A stretch of 64,000 nucleotides of DNA. It comes from Sorghum bicolor. Taxonomy: Eukaryota; Streptophyta; Magnoliopsida; Poales; Poaceae. The notes below the pieces were generated by a model. That model did no database searches and was not told where the DNA came from. It saw only the letters and a program-made list of their open reading frames with translations. Of the stretch, positions 35,639-46,725 are shown one piece after another; positions within the stretch are counted from its first letter, which is position 1, and each line of letters starts with the position of its first letter. A program made the translations under genes and the position numbers. The stretch is taken from positions 56,482,629 to 56,546,628 of the forward strand of contig NC_012878.2 in assembly GCF_000003195.3 (NCBI RefSeq), read 5' to 3'.

Positions 35639-38600
35639 TCACCAACGCTTGAACACATCTACTCCGATTTCGTCTACTAGTTCCTGGACAAGATCCTGTT
35701 CGATCTGTGCCCCGATCTGAACCACCTCCATCATGGGATCCATGCCAGCCTCCACGGCGCGCTCGACGTCGCCGACAGCCAGCTCGTCCAAGCTCCTCCC
35801 CGCCATGGCACCGCACCTCGCGATCTCCTTCCCGACCCTGTCCGACAGCCTCTCCTCGGTGCATATCAGGGCAAGCAGCTCCGAGAACGACGTGTAGCCG
35901 GAGTCGCAGAGCTGCGAGCACATCGAGTCCAGGCAGTCCCAGACGAGGTCCAGCGCGAGGCTCCGCAGCGCGCTCGCTTCTTCCTTGTCCTTGATGGCGG
36001 CAGCGGCGGCGGCGGTGCTGATGAAATCCTCCTGCTTGGAGCTGGAGTTGGAGCCTGTCGTCGTCAAGGTGGCGAGAGCGCACTCGGTTGTTCGGAGGAG
36101 GAATGCCTTGGGTGATTCCTCGGATTTATTGTGTCGAGTAGAAGCGCGGACGTTTGTTAGCAGCAGTTCGACAGTTGTTGTAACCTCCACAGGGTGTTTC
36201 AGCTTCCTGTCTTGGACTTCATCGGGTTCAGAAGGTTGAACACCATGCTGGCCAAAATTAGAATTGCTGCATTTGGGGTTTCTCTGGGTAGTTATGTCTT
36301 GCAAAATGCTAGCTGCTACTGTGCATGTCTTCCATGGATGGCTGTTAGTGGAGGTAGCTTCTGTTGGAAATAGTTGACGACAAGAAATAGTCAGAGCACA
36401 ACTCAAATTGCATGGCATATCTACCAGGATGTTCATGTTATTACAAAATAATGGCATGTAAAAGGACTAGTGTTCGCTAGCAATAGCAACAGCTTTTACT
36501 TGTAGACTGAAATTCTAAAAAAAAGGAAGGGCAGAAATAAGCTAATCATAGACAACATAGCCAAAATGTTTGTTTCCTTACCTGCAGTATTGCGTGGAAT
36601 ACCAGGAACGCAGGCATCGTCAGCATTTCTAGATTGAAGAATAGATGTAGGACTGCGCTTATTGCTGCCTCTGGATAGAGATGGAGATGGTTTGCTTCCT
36701 TTTGCATCAGCCTGCAGATCGTAGCGAGACCAGGGAATTTTCTGTCAGACAACTTATTTTGTGGTTTTCATCAGAATTATTTACAACATGGTTGTGAACA
36801 AGAAACGTCAAGAGTACTGACCGCATGTTTCTTACGATTTTCACGCAATAGAGCCAATTTATAAGGGCCTTTGTTGTCATAAATCGCACAGTCCACTGAG
36901 TTGTGCTGTCTGAGCAGTTCATTGCTTAAAGACTCCTCTGTAACATGGCCACCATTCTTATTTTCAAACAAAGAAGAGGCTGCTCTACCGCCAAGAATAA
37001 CTCTATTTTTCACCTCATCTTGGTTACACAAAACTGATTCAGTGGACTCCAGATTTGATGTGCCTTGTAAATCTTCCCAGAAAACTATTTCTCTTTGAGG
37101 AGACATATTCTGACAATCTCTACTAGAGCGTCTCTTAGGGCAATTATCAACTGGAGATCTCTGAACAGCAGTACCAGTTCCACTAACATTGTCACCACGC
37201 AAAGTTGGGGCGACCTTCATCCGTGAACTGGAAGTGAGAGAAATGATGCCTGATTTTTTGTTAGCCCTTGAAACATTGTGTGACACTGACTGTCTCTGGA
37301 AATCAATTCTTGCACAGTATGGACTGGCAGGCTTCGGCTTCTCACTGACTAGCCCTGCTCCTTTTGCAATTATCATGTCTTTTTCCATAGCTTTTGGTGT
37401 TCCAGTCTTTAGCTTCAGCTTGTTAGAGGTTCCACCATGAAGGTTGCTGGCTCGACAACCTTTTGTGCCCATGTTCTTGTTCTCTGCACTAGTATGTGAT
37501 TCGCCAAATCTATCCTGGACCTTTCTTTTTGACCTCAAAGATGCGCTGTCATTCATCCTTTTGTTCAGAGAAATGAAGTCCTGAGCCTTGTTTCTCATGT
37601 TTCGCTCCCCACTTCTATGCTTTATACTTTGTGTCACATATCCTGGATCTGCCGTTCCACAAGCTGCAGGCAGTGCATTCTGCTTCAGGTTGTTTTGCTT
37701 GAGAGGACCATGAGGAGCACTGTCCCGGGATATGTTGCTCCTCAGCTGTTTTTTGGGAACATCTTGCTTTGCATCAGCAATACAATTAGAGATCTTCTGA
37801 ACACTGTCCCCAAATCTAACCTTCTCAGTTGAGCTGACAAGCAAGTATTCAGGTTGCAATTGACATGATAAGTTATTGTCTGACCTCCTACTTGGAATGC
37901 TCTTCTTACAAGTACCCTCTTCAGTCCTCAGATCAGAAGTAAAATTGTCCAGAGAGGTAGCTCCTATATTTTGAGCACCTAATCTTGGTATGTCAACATC
38001 ACACATATCTCTTAAGAATTGATCAGACACATTGTGTAGGACAGCAGCAGGACCGGGCGCACCATCACCGCTGCTGCATGGATACTCCAAATATGAATGT
38101 CTCCAAGACAGACGGCGATTCCTGGACTGCAAACCAGGTTCCAGAACCTTGACTGCTGCTTCAATCAGCCGGGCCTTGTTCCTGCTGGACATTGACCTTG
38201 GGCTCTTAACAGGCGAGGCTACCTTGTGTGCATGCCTTCGTGGCCACAATGACCGTGTATCTGAAGCATTGAACTGACCTGCATTGTCGTGGCGCCGATC
38301 ATCTACGAGCTGCCCTGTCTTCTGCTGCTTCTGAGGTGATGTGTATATGCTCCGAGACGTACCAGACCAATCTTGACGGCCTGAATTCCAGTGGTCACCG
38401 GGTTCAGCGGAGTCTGTGGCTTCGGTCGGCCGTTGATGGCTTTGGTTTGCCGGCATCGAGCTGAGACCCATCAGCCGGGCTACCACCCCAGGGGCACACA
38501 TTTCGTTCTCGCTGCAGTTTGGGTCTTGGCCAGGCTGTGGGTAGTGACTGGTGCCATTGCATTCAGTTTTGCTTCTTGAGTAATCTGCAGAATCTAGCTG

Positions 38601-39190
38601 AAAGGAAAAATAGCATGGTAGAGTTAGAACTATTGGGGAACAAAGCAAATCGTGAATTACTTGGGGGAAGGAGAATTTGACATTTCAGGCATAGATTTTT
38701 GCAGAAGCCAAAGGTCCCAAAATATCATGGTGAGTTCATCACAACATCAAAACCAGAAATTCTAAGAAAAAATTGCAGTTTCACCACCCAAAAAATCCGA
38801 TGAAGAAAAAGAAAACAGCTTACCAGAAGGGGTCTCATCTTGGCCACCGCCGTCTTGTCGCCGCCGACCGGCGGTCCCCCAGGCGAGAACTTTTGTGCGC
38901 GCACTGAAACACCGAAGACGAAAGCTTACGAAAAGCGGCGGAATTGCATAGTTGCACGAAGGAGGGGAGGGGAGAATGATTTGCGCAGAGAAAGGACAAC
39001 GCGTTTCCATTGAAATCTCACCTGGGGGGAGCAGTTTGCTCTTCTTGGAGGACGAGGAGAAGAGCTTCCTCTTGGCGAACATCTGGAACAGCGCCGCCAC
39101 GCACGACGGCGCCGGCTTCTGCCGCTCGGTGATCGCGAGGACGCCGGCGGCACCGCCGCCGCTGGGCGCGGAGGCGCTGCCGCTCTTCAT
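35639..39190 (-). CDS. VARLMGL/DUF4378 protein (TRM/LONGIFOLIA-like), 958 aa, 5 exons
   Basis: Members of this plant family bind TON1 or microtubules and steer cell shape and organ elongation. Exons on the minus strand are 39190-39022, 38903-38824, 38597-36822, 36711-36582 and 36360-35639; phases join into 958 codons. The N-terminus has a small hydrophobic helix and a basic run (CVAALFQMFAKRKLFSSSSK). GVVARLMGLSSMPA, the DUF3741 signature, lies at about 120-132. A long, serine- and basic-rich disordered middle follows. The C-terminal DUF4378 region (about 850-955) has LVWDCLDSMCSQL, RVGKEIA and DLVQELVDEIGVD. The ATG at 39190 is chosen; the in-frame codons just upstream have no ATG. The exact TRM subgroup is not assigned. 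It converges with the HRZ gene, with about 2.1 kb between the stop codons. Confidence 0.88.
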
Positions 39191-41054
39191 GCCCCCCACG
39201 ACCAAAAAGAAAAACCAAACTCAATTCTGTCCAAGCCTTGTGCCGCAATGCATCTCCTTTAGAATCTCGGATGCCTCTCACTCCAAGTCGAAATAAATGC
39301 CAGCAAAAAGGATCTTGAACAGATGCTGCAGATTTCGCTCTTCTTGGTATTTATTTATTGCTACCTCCACTTCTTGACTTGCTGCATCTGGAGTGACGGG
39401 GTCACTAAAATGCCCAAAAGGCCATGCCTTGGTCACACCCCATGAACAATCATGGACAAGATGCTAGAGAACAAAAGAGAAGCAAAGCCACTGCTGTAAC
39501 TCTTGCTCAAGATTTGACTGCTGAACTGTAACTCCTCTTGACCTCATGTGAGCCCATTTTATAAACTAAAATTGGCACTATCAACAAAAGAAAACATCTT
39601 TGGGGACTTGGGAGTGATCCAGAGCAAGAGGGCAGGCAGATTATCCAAGTGCTGGAGCCTGGTGACCGGAGAATGGAGAGGAAGGGAGTTGAGAGAAAAG
39701 GAAGGGAGACTTTGGGGGTCCCGCTGGCTGGATGCAGGCTTGTGTTTTGGCACTGTTGGCGGTTGCAGATATGAAGCGACGTCTCTAAGACTGTTCTTGT
39801 CTGTTTCTCCGCGTGACATGCGTAGGTGAATAGCTCTGTCAGCGACGAACCTTTCTGTGCTGACGTCTCTCGTTTTCTGTTCGTTTGCATGGCCCCGCCC
39901 GTTAGCTGTGTTTGTGTGCGAGTCTGATTGAAGTTTTGGACTGGTCTGAAGTCTTATTGGAGTTTTTTTTTTGAAAAAAGAAGTATTATTGGAGTTTTGG
40001 ACTGGTCTGAAGTTCTGAACTGTAATTCTGATCCAAACACTGCCTTATGTAATTCAGTTTCAGAGGTTAAAAAAAGAAAACTTTGCTTAGGTTGATGTTG
40101 AGTGAAAAAGTTACAGCATCTTTTACAGATACTTGAGTAGAATCTAAGGGAGCATAGAAAAGTGAAACTTTGCTTGTAATGCTAGGTAGCATCATCGTCA
40201 GTAACTAACTGAACACGGCCTTTATACAAAAACTGAACATGTCGATGGTAACAGACTAACAGTCCATACTTAGGACTAGAAGTAGCTCCATGTTGCTACC
40301 ATATATAGCAGTAATTATGGTGACTGTGATCAGATGCTCAAGACACATACGGCGATGGTGCATCTACCTTTGGTTGGATGTTTGGCTGCCGGTTTATGTC
40401 TAGCTAACCAAAGAGTAAGGTCAAAGCAAAGGGAAGGCTGTTGCTGCCGCATACGGACAGGTGACGGGTCAAGTAGTAACTGAGAACTGGAAATGGCCAC
40501 ACCTGCTCGCTCTAGAGTCTAGGGTCAAGAGCATTGTAGCATGTTTGATACTTTGCTTGTAATGTAGTTGGATTTTTGAACAAGACGGCGCAATATGGTA
40601 AAGGCGGTCGATTTCAACTCTGAACTTTTTCAAATGCCTAGTTTCTCGAGGCGGCAAATTAAAATGGTATTTATTCACTTGAGACGGCAAATTAAAATGG
40701 TATTTATTCACTTGAGACGGCTAGCCTTGAGTGCTGAACCCACAATATGGCATAACATCAAGTCTGCAGGCGTCCAAACATATGTTCCAGGTCTCCCGGT
40801 CAAATGCAGCCTTATTATGTCGTTCTAAAGCTCAAGCATGTTTTTTTAGTCGGACATTCTTGGGCACAGAGTTGACTAAGTAACAAGGATTTGCATTATA
40901 GTATAGTACTCCTGTATATAAACTGCCACGACATCTGCTTTGGGGCCCCGGCCCGTTGATATCTTTCTGTCAGATTCTTAGGTCGTGTAATGGAAACCTT
41001 GATGAGCATTTGGTTTTTCAACGTTATTACTGGACTTGCTTTCCAGGACCCTAA
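39191..41054. other. Upstream region of the VARLMGL/DUF4378 gene and spacer
   Basis: Promoter and leader of the minus-strand gene near 39191, then ordinary spacer. A 33-bp tandem duplication is at 40652-40717. The words GGAGTTTTGGACTGGTCTGA are repeated near 39935 and 39992. No gene was seen. Confidence 0.4.
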
Positions 41055-41279
41055 GGCATTGTTTAGATGTGAAAACTTTTTAGATTTTGTTACTGTAGTA
41101 CTTTCATTTGTTTGTGGTAAATATTGTCCAATCATGAACTAACTAAAATCAAAAGATTCATCTCTGTGTAATTATTTTTTGTTTTCGTCTATATTTAATG
41201 TTTTATGCATGTGCCGAAAAAATCGATGTGATGAAAAATCTTGAAAACTTTTTGGTTTTTGGGTGAACTAAACAAGGCC
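41055..41279. mobile_element. Tourist/PIF-Harbinger-like MITE
   Basis: 225 bp flanked by TAA. The left end is GGCATTGTTTAGAT and the right end GAACTAAACAAGGCC. The left half carries a small deletion relative to other copies. Confidence 0.83.
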
Positions 41280-41574
41280 TAATCTACTAAACTGTGTTGA
41301 CAATGGCGTACTGTACGTAGTAACTAGGCAGGAGTACGCGCACAGTCTCAAGTGAGGCAATGGGACACCGGAACAGCCTGGGCCTGGCTCGTTCAACAGA
41401 AAGTACCGCTTGTGACCTGACCTTGTCCGTTGTCCCTGCTGCATGGTCCAGCCAAGAAACGTAGAAAGCCTTGGTCAACGAGCACCTGGGCCCACCTGTG
41501 ACAAGGAACTGTTGTGCACGCATGCATCCTCCCCTCTTGTGAATTGTGATAGATGCTTTGCTGCATAGAAATAA

Positions 41575-41819
41575 GGCCCTGATTAGTTCACCTCGAAATT
41601 AAAAAAAAAATTCAAGATTCTCTATTACATCAAATTTTGTGGCGCATGCATAAAGCACTAAATATAGAAGAAAATAAAAACTAATTGCACAGTTTATCTG
41701 TAATTTATGAGACGAATCTTTTGAGGCTAGTTATTTTATGATTGGACAATATTTGCCACAAACTAACGAAAATGCTACAATACCAAAATTCAATTTTTTT
41801 TCAAAACTAGACAAGGCCT
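41575..41819. mobile_element. Tourist/PIF-Harbinger-like MITE
   Basis: 245 bp flanked by TAA, with GGCCCTGATTAGTT and ACTAGACAAGGCC ends, in reverse orientation to the copy at 41055. A degraded Stowaway-like end follows near 41838. Confidence 0.82.
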
Positions 41820-42231
41820 AAGTAAATCATTGTGCTCGTACTCTCTATGTCTCGAAATAATTGTGTCTCTCATTTTCCAGGTAGTCCAATTTTTCTAAGT
41901 TTAACTATATTTTAAATAACATTAATATATTTATATTTCTATCTATATTTATATTTTATTTATCCCTAATACTGAAGAGATAAAATTTCTAACATCGATT
42001 TTTTTTCGTCCAACTGCTGGTGAAGTCCCGCGTCAATTTTTTTCATATGAGACGTTCCGTTTTGTGGCCCTTGTCCCGCAAAGTCACTGCATCTATTTTT
42101 TTCTTCCATGAAGAAATTCCCTTTCGTGTGTTCGGTGGCCCAGAACCAAAAGATATGCTCACCACCCGTACCCGTATGCCACCTCAAGATATGGAAGGAT
42201 AAGTGAAAGAACAACTCTCACTTCAAACTAA

Positions 42232-42464
42232 GGCTTGGTTTAGAACATTTTTTTTTTGATATTGTACCACTTTCATTTATATTTGGTAATTATTATCCGA
42301 CTATTGACTAACTAGCCTTAAAAGATCCGTCTCGTAAATTACAGATAAATTGTGCAATTAGTTATTTTTTATCTATATTTAATGCTTCATACATGTGCCG
42401 CAAGATTCGATGTGACGGAGAATCTTTAAAAGTTTTTGGATTTTAGGGTAAACTAAACAAGACC
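42232..42464. mobile_element. Tourist/PIF-Harbinger-like MITE
   Basis: 233 bp flanked by TAA, with GGCTTGGTTTAGAA and ACTAAACAAGACC ends. Confidence 0.82.
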
Positions 42465-43905
42465 TAAATATGCAACGACTGTTTTTCATAACTTTTGATA
42501 ACTCACTATGCGACTTGGTATTTATGGATGAACACAAGTATATATATGTGTTTATAGCTTGATGGTGACAACGTTCTACACTTTTTGATATGTTAAAATA
42601 TCTCTCATAATTATCTATTCCCATATATTTCTCATTACACAAAATATCAAGATCTAGAGTGTCTCATGTAGAATATTATTTGTCTAGATATTTCTCATGC
42701 AAAATAACTAGATAGAGTATTATATTGTCTAAAGTACGATAATTACTCCAATTTTTTTGGAAGGTTTCTCACGTAGAATAGTAGAAGTTTCTTGTTCCGT
42801 AAGATACTAGAAAGGCAAATGTGTCACACCCATTCATATTTTTTCTCTTAATAAAATAATACCTTTTATACTCTAAAAGTTGTTTCTAGCCTAAAAATAT
42901 GTTTTACTACAGAGGGATAAGTAAAAAAATATTCTATTTGTAGAAAAAAACCATTTGTTCCATAAAGAACAACAACTAGTGTTATGTAAGAGTGGCAACA
43001 TTTCTAAATTATTAGTTATGCAATATTGTTAATTGTACAATAATTTTTTCGAATGCGTAATTGTTTTTTATGGTCAAACTATTTCTATTCTTATCTTATC
43101 TTATCATGTCAAGCGTTCTTTTACTCTTACCTCACAAAGATGTGTATCTTTTCAACTTGTATAACTTTGTTTTTGGTTGGAGCTTTTCTATGGATTAACA
43201 TCACTACGTGCCTCTATTGTCTTTGTGCCTCATGGATAATAAACACTCGCTTAACCAGATTTATTTAAGGTTGATAAAGTGCAATAGTTCTAACACACAA
43301 AAGTATTTTGCAACTTAATCTTTAACTCTATTACAACATAAAAATACTCAGTAAATTATAGAACCAAAAGAGAGCACTAGGAAGACTTAAATTTTTGACG
43401 AGATATTAAAGTGCCAATACTCTGTATTAGTTCTTGTTAGAGAATGAATCTTTTTAATGAGTTAATACCTTTTTTATTTGATAATAAGAGTGTTCCTAGT
43501 TCATGGGAACTATTGTTTAATGTTTAGCAGCATAAAAATATTTAATATTTACCTGGGAATTTTTCACAAAGAGAAAGTTGTTTTTATTTTATAAAAATAT
43601 TATTATCGCTTGTTGGTTTGTGAAATTGGTATATGTTCCTTGTGAAAATGGCTTCTAGCTTCAATATAAAAATATTCAACCTTAATAAAATATAAAAAGT
43701 CTCATTTACTTATTTATAATATATTTACTAGCCACTGATAGTGTCTAATGAAGAGAATAGATATGAAATTTCTATTATGTTATTTAAAACAAATGTTTTA
43801 CTAGCCATTGATATATATGAAATCAACAAGAATAAAAAAATAAAAGGAAGAGAAACAAAAAAAAAGAACACAAATTTTCAAAGAAGAAGCCCGTGCGTTT
43901 TATTT
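42465..43905. other. AT-rich spacer upstream of the TOG gene
   Basis: Strongly AT-rich with no recognised gene or intact repeat. It gives way abruptly at about 43900 to the GC-rich leader of the downstream gene. Confidence 0.4.
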
Positions 43906-43949
43906 TTTCCGCCGTCGATGCATAACCTGCTTCCCCTTCCGTCCGCTGC

Positions 43950-44117
43950 CTCCTCTCCTTCCCTCCTCCTCCTCCTCCTCTCTCTCTCTCTCTCGCTACC
44001 CTCTCGCTCCCAGACGACTGTTGTGCCGCCGCCGCCGCCGCCGCCGCCGCAGCAGCAGCACTAGGCCAGGTGCTGAGGCTTTCCTTGGTCTCTTCGCCGG
44101 CGACGAGCACCCACCAG
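43950..44117 (+). other. Probable 5' UTR exon of the TOG gene, with microsatellites
   Basis: A GC- and CT-rich block ends in a good donor (CACCAG|GTACTC at 44118). It contains CTC and CT repeats (about 43961-43994) and a GCC run passing into GCA repeats (about 44026-44059). The matching acceptor is just before the coding start (TACAG|GGCATG, exon from 44807), giving a 689-bp leader intron. The transcription start is not determined. Confidence 0.55.
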
Positions 44118-44809
44118 GTACTCCCACCCCTTCTCTTCCCTTCCCTTATGCTGTGCGAAGCTGAGCACCGAAACCCTAACCTAAAGCTATTTAGCTATTT
44201 GACAATCCTCCTAACTTCGAAGTTTTTGCAAAAAAATATGGGTGTACATGTCTACACCCATGTCCCTTTACTGGATCCGCCCCTGCCAGTGCGTGGTTCA
44301 TTTAGGTTCTACACTTGTACCCGTGGCGCTGTTGCTGATAAGATACCAAACGTTTGTGTGTATGGCTTGAGTGTGCCGGTCACTGTAGTCTAAGTCGTTC
44401 TGGCCTTAAGCCTTGAGGAGATCTAATACTTGTTAGATTTAATGTAGTGAGATCTCAGTCTCATCGGAGATTGGATTATAATTTGTCATTGAGTGTGCTT
44501 TTGTGACATAATTATGAATGTGCTTTGTGACTTGATTATTGTCTTATTGAGTGTGCATTGGATGATTATTGATGTGGTGGAACCATCCAAATTTCAGCTT
44601 CCTTTAGTTATGTTTTTGCACTGTTGTTTTATTACTTAATCGTCCTTCCACGGACTGGTTGACTACACTCTGTACTGTCTATTTATTATGGAAGAACAAT
44701 CACCAGAGACTTTCTTAACTATTTTATTAATCTGTACCTGTTAGGAAGAGGCTGAAATTTGTTCATTTTGTTCCTAATTGCCTTTTTCTGCCAATAACCC
44801 GTACAGGGC

Positions 44810-46725
44810 ATGAAAATGTCAGCAAGTGCTTTGAAAGATCTCAATGTTTCTCAATCAGCAAACCTGGAGAATGGAAAAGACAATTCTGTGAAATCCTGCA
44901 TTAGCAAGCCTGTGTTAAATGGCAACAGTTGTGCCAAAAAGGAAGAAAGTTCTCTGTCTGCTTGCCCTGATGCAGTGACGAATGGAAATGTGGCTGGAAA
45001 TGCAGACGTGGAGTACATTGATTCTGAGAATTTAGTAGATCTACCAGATGTTGATGCAGCTCTAAGTGTAGGGAACCTGTTTTCATATTTGTGATATTTG
45101 ACAGATTGGTTTTTCTTTGTTTTTGGTTGTATTCGGAGCTAAGTTTTATTGTTTCTACTTTTTCAACAGACCTTAGTTAAAAGGTTGGATTCAAAGGACT
45201 GGGTTATGACATGTGAAGCTCTCAACAATGTTCGGCAGTTGGCAATGTATCACAAGGAAAGATTGCAGGAGCTGCTGTAAGTTGTTCCCATCATATCGTA
45301 TGCACACGAAATGTGTTTCCCCGTTGGAAAATCCTTCAGATACCTGTTGGAACCACTTATGCATGCGAGTGACAGAGAATTGTATCGTATCTCCTTTATT
45401 AAGGGTTTAGCACAAACTGTTTGAATGCAGGGAGCCTCTAGTTCCGCTTATCGTGAAATCTGTGAAGAATCCAAGAAGCGCTGTATGCAAAACAGCACTA
45501 ATGACTTGTGCTGACATCTTTAAGGCCTATGGAGACCTAATGGTTGACTCCATCGATCCACTGGTGAGTACTGGTATTCATTTCAAAATTTCTTCTATTA
45601 ACTATAAGGTTTCTGAAAACATCTTTCTATCAACTTCTGCATCCACAGTTAATGCAGTTGTTTCTAAAGGCTTCACAAGATAAGCGATTTGTCTGTGAAG
45701 CTGCTGAGGCAGCTCTTATATCAATGACAAGTTGGATCTCCCCTTTACTACTGTTACCAAGAATGCAGCCCTACCTCAAGAATAGGAATCCACGGATTCG
45801 AGCAAAAGCATCAGTGTGTTTCAGCAAGAGTGTGCCTTGCCTAGTAAGTGAAATTTCTTGCCTGAAAATTTTGTACAGCTGCAGCTTCTGTAGCCCCAAT
45901 TCTTACTGTAAAAGAAACTTAATGTAGGAAAAAGATTAATCAAGATTATAGTTTCCTGATATGACGTACCAAATGATCTATCAGGTACATGTTAATAATT
46001 AGTGTCCTTGCATTAACTCATACTTTGCTGTCATCTTCAATAGAGCAACAGTGATTGGAGGTTGGATACATCAGCCTGATCGGCTGTGCTTATTACAGCA
46101 CGGTTTGTGCTATTGCTGCTGGTTAGCTACAGTATCCGGAGAGAGAAACATGTAGCAGCAGCAACAGCCGTAGAGCGTAGACCCGTACTAACTGTATAAA
46201 AAGAGCAGCCGAGCAGAGTGATCAATTTGTGCACTGTAGATCTACATGCACCAACCAGTATTTGTTGTCCAGCATTTGAGAGATACATTGCTATTCTTGT
46301 TGTTTAACAACAATGATACTTTTTTTTTGGTCCAGGATGTGCAGGGAATCAGAGAATATGGAATGGATAAGCTCATCCAGATTGCAGCAACCCAACTTAG
46401 TGACCAGCTTCCCGAATCAAGGGAGGCTGCTCGCAACCTGGCACTGGAACTACAAGTAATCTATGAGAAGTCTCAGGCCTCAACCTCTGATGAAAATGAG
46501 AGCGAACCTTCTGTTTCACAAGATGCTGAATCATGGGAGGCTTTCTGTCAGTCCAAGCTTTCTGCCTTGAGCGCCCAAGCCATCCTCCGTGTGACCTCTA
46601 CTACTCCAAAAGAGGGTGTTGCCTCTACCACAAAAACTACAAAAGAGGGTGTTGCCTCTACTACAAATACTACAAAAGAGGGTGTCACCTCCGCCCCAAA
46701 AGAAGGTTTGGCTGTGGATTGCTAG
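44810..46725 (+). CDS. TOG/ARM-repeat domain protein, 360 aa, 5 coding exons
   Basis: Plant proteins of this type carry one HEAT/ARM fold related to TOG tubulin-binding domains; a microtubule role is inferred. Coding exons are 44810-45067, 45170-45276, 45431-45563, 45649-45843 and 46336-46725, in phase throughout. Residues 1-76 are polar and low in complexity. Residues about 87-285 form helical repeats: LVKRLDSKDWVMTCEALNN, EPLVPLIVKSVKNPRSAV, FVCEAAEAALISM, IRAKASVCFSK and MDKLIQIAATQL. The tail (about 319-356) is an 11-residue repeat built on TTKEGVAST. The ATG at 44810 follows a spliced leader; a second ATG two codons later is equally usable. It resembles the family often annotated as ARM repeat superfamily protein in Arabidopsis. 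Confidence 0.87.
46030..46220. mobile_element. Possible hAT-like MITE in TOG intron 4
   Basis: GATCGGCTGTGCT on the left and AGCAGCCGAGCAGAG on the right are imperfect inverted repeats of the type that ends hAT MITEs in sorghum and maize. The exact borders and an 8-bp target duplication were not established. Confidence 0.4.

Noticed and set aside
43823..44110. Antisense alanine-rich frame over the microsatellites at the TOG gene
   Set aside because: Its polyalanine run is just the GCC repeat read backwards.
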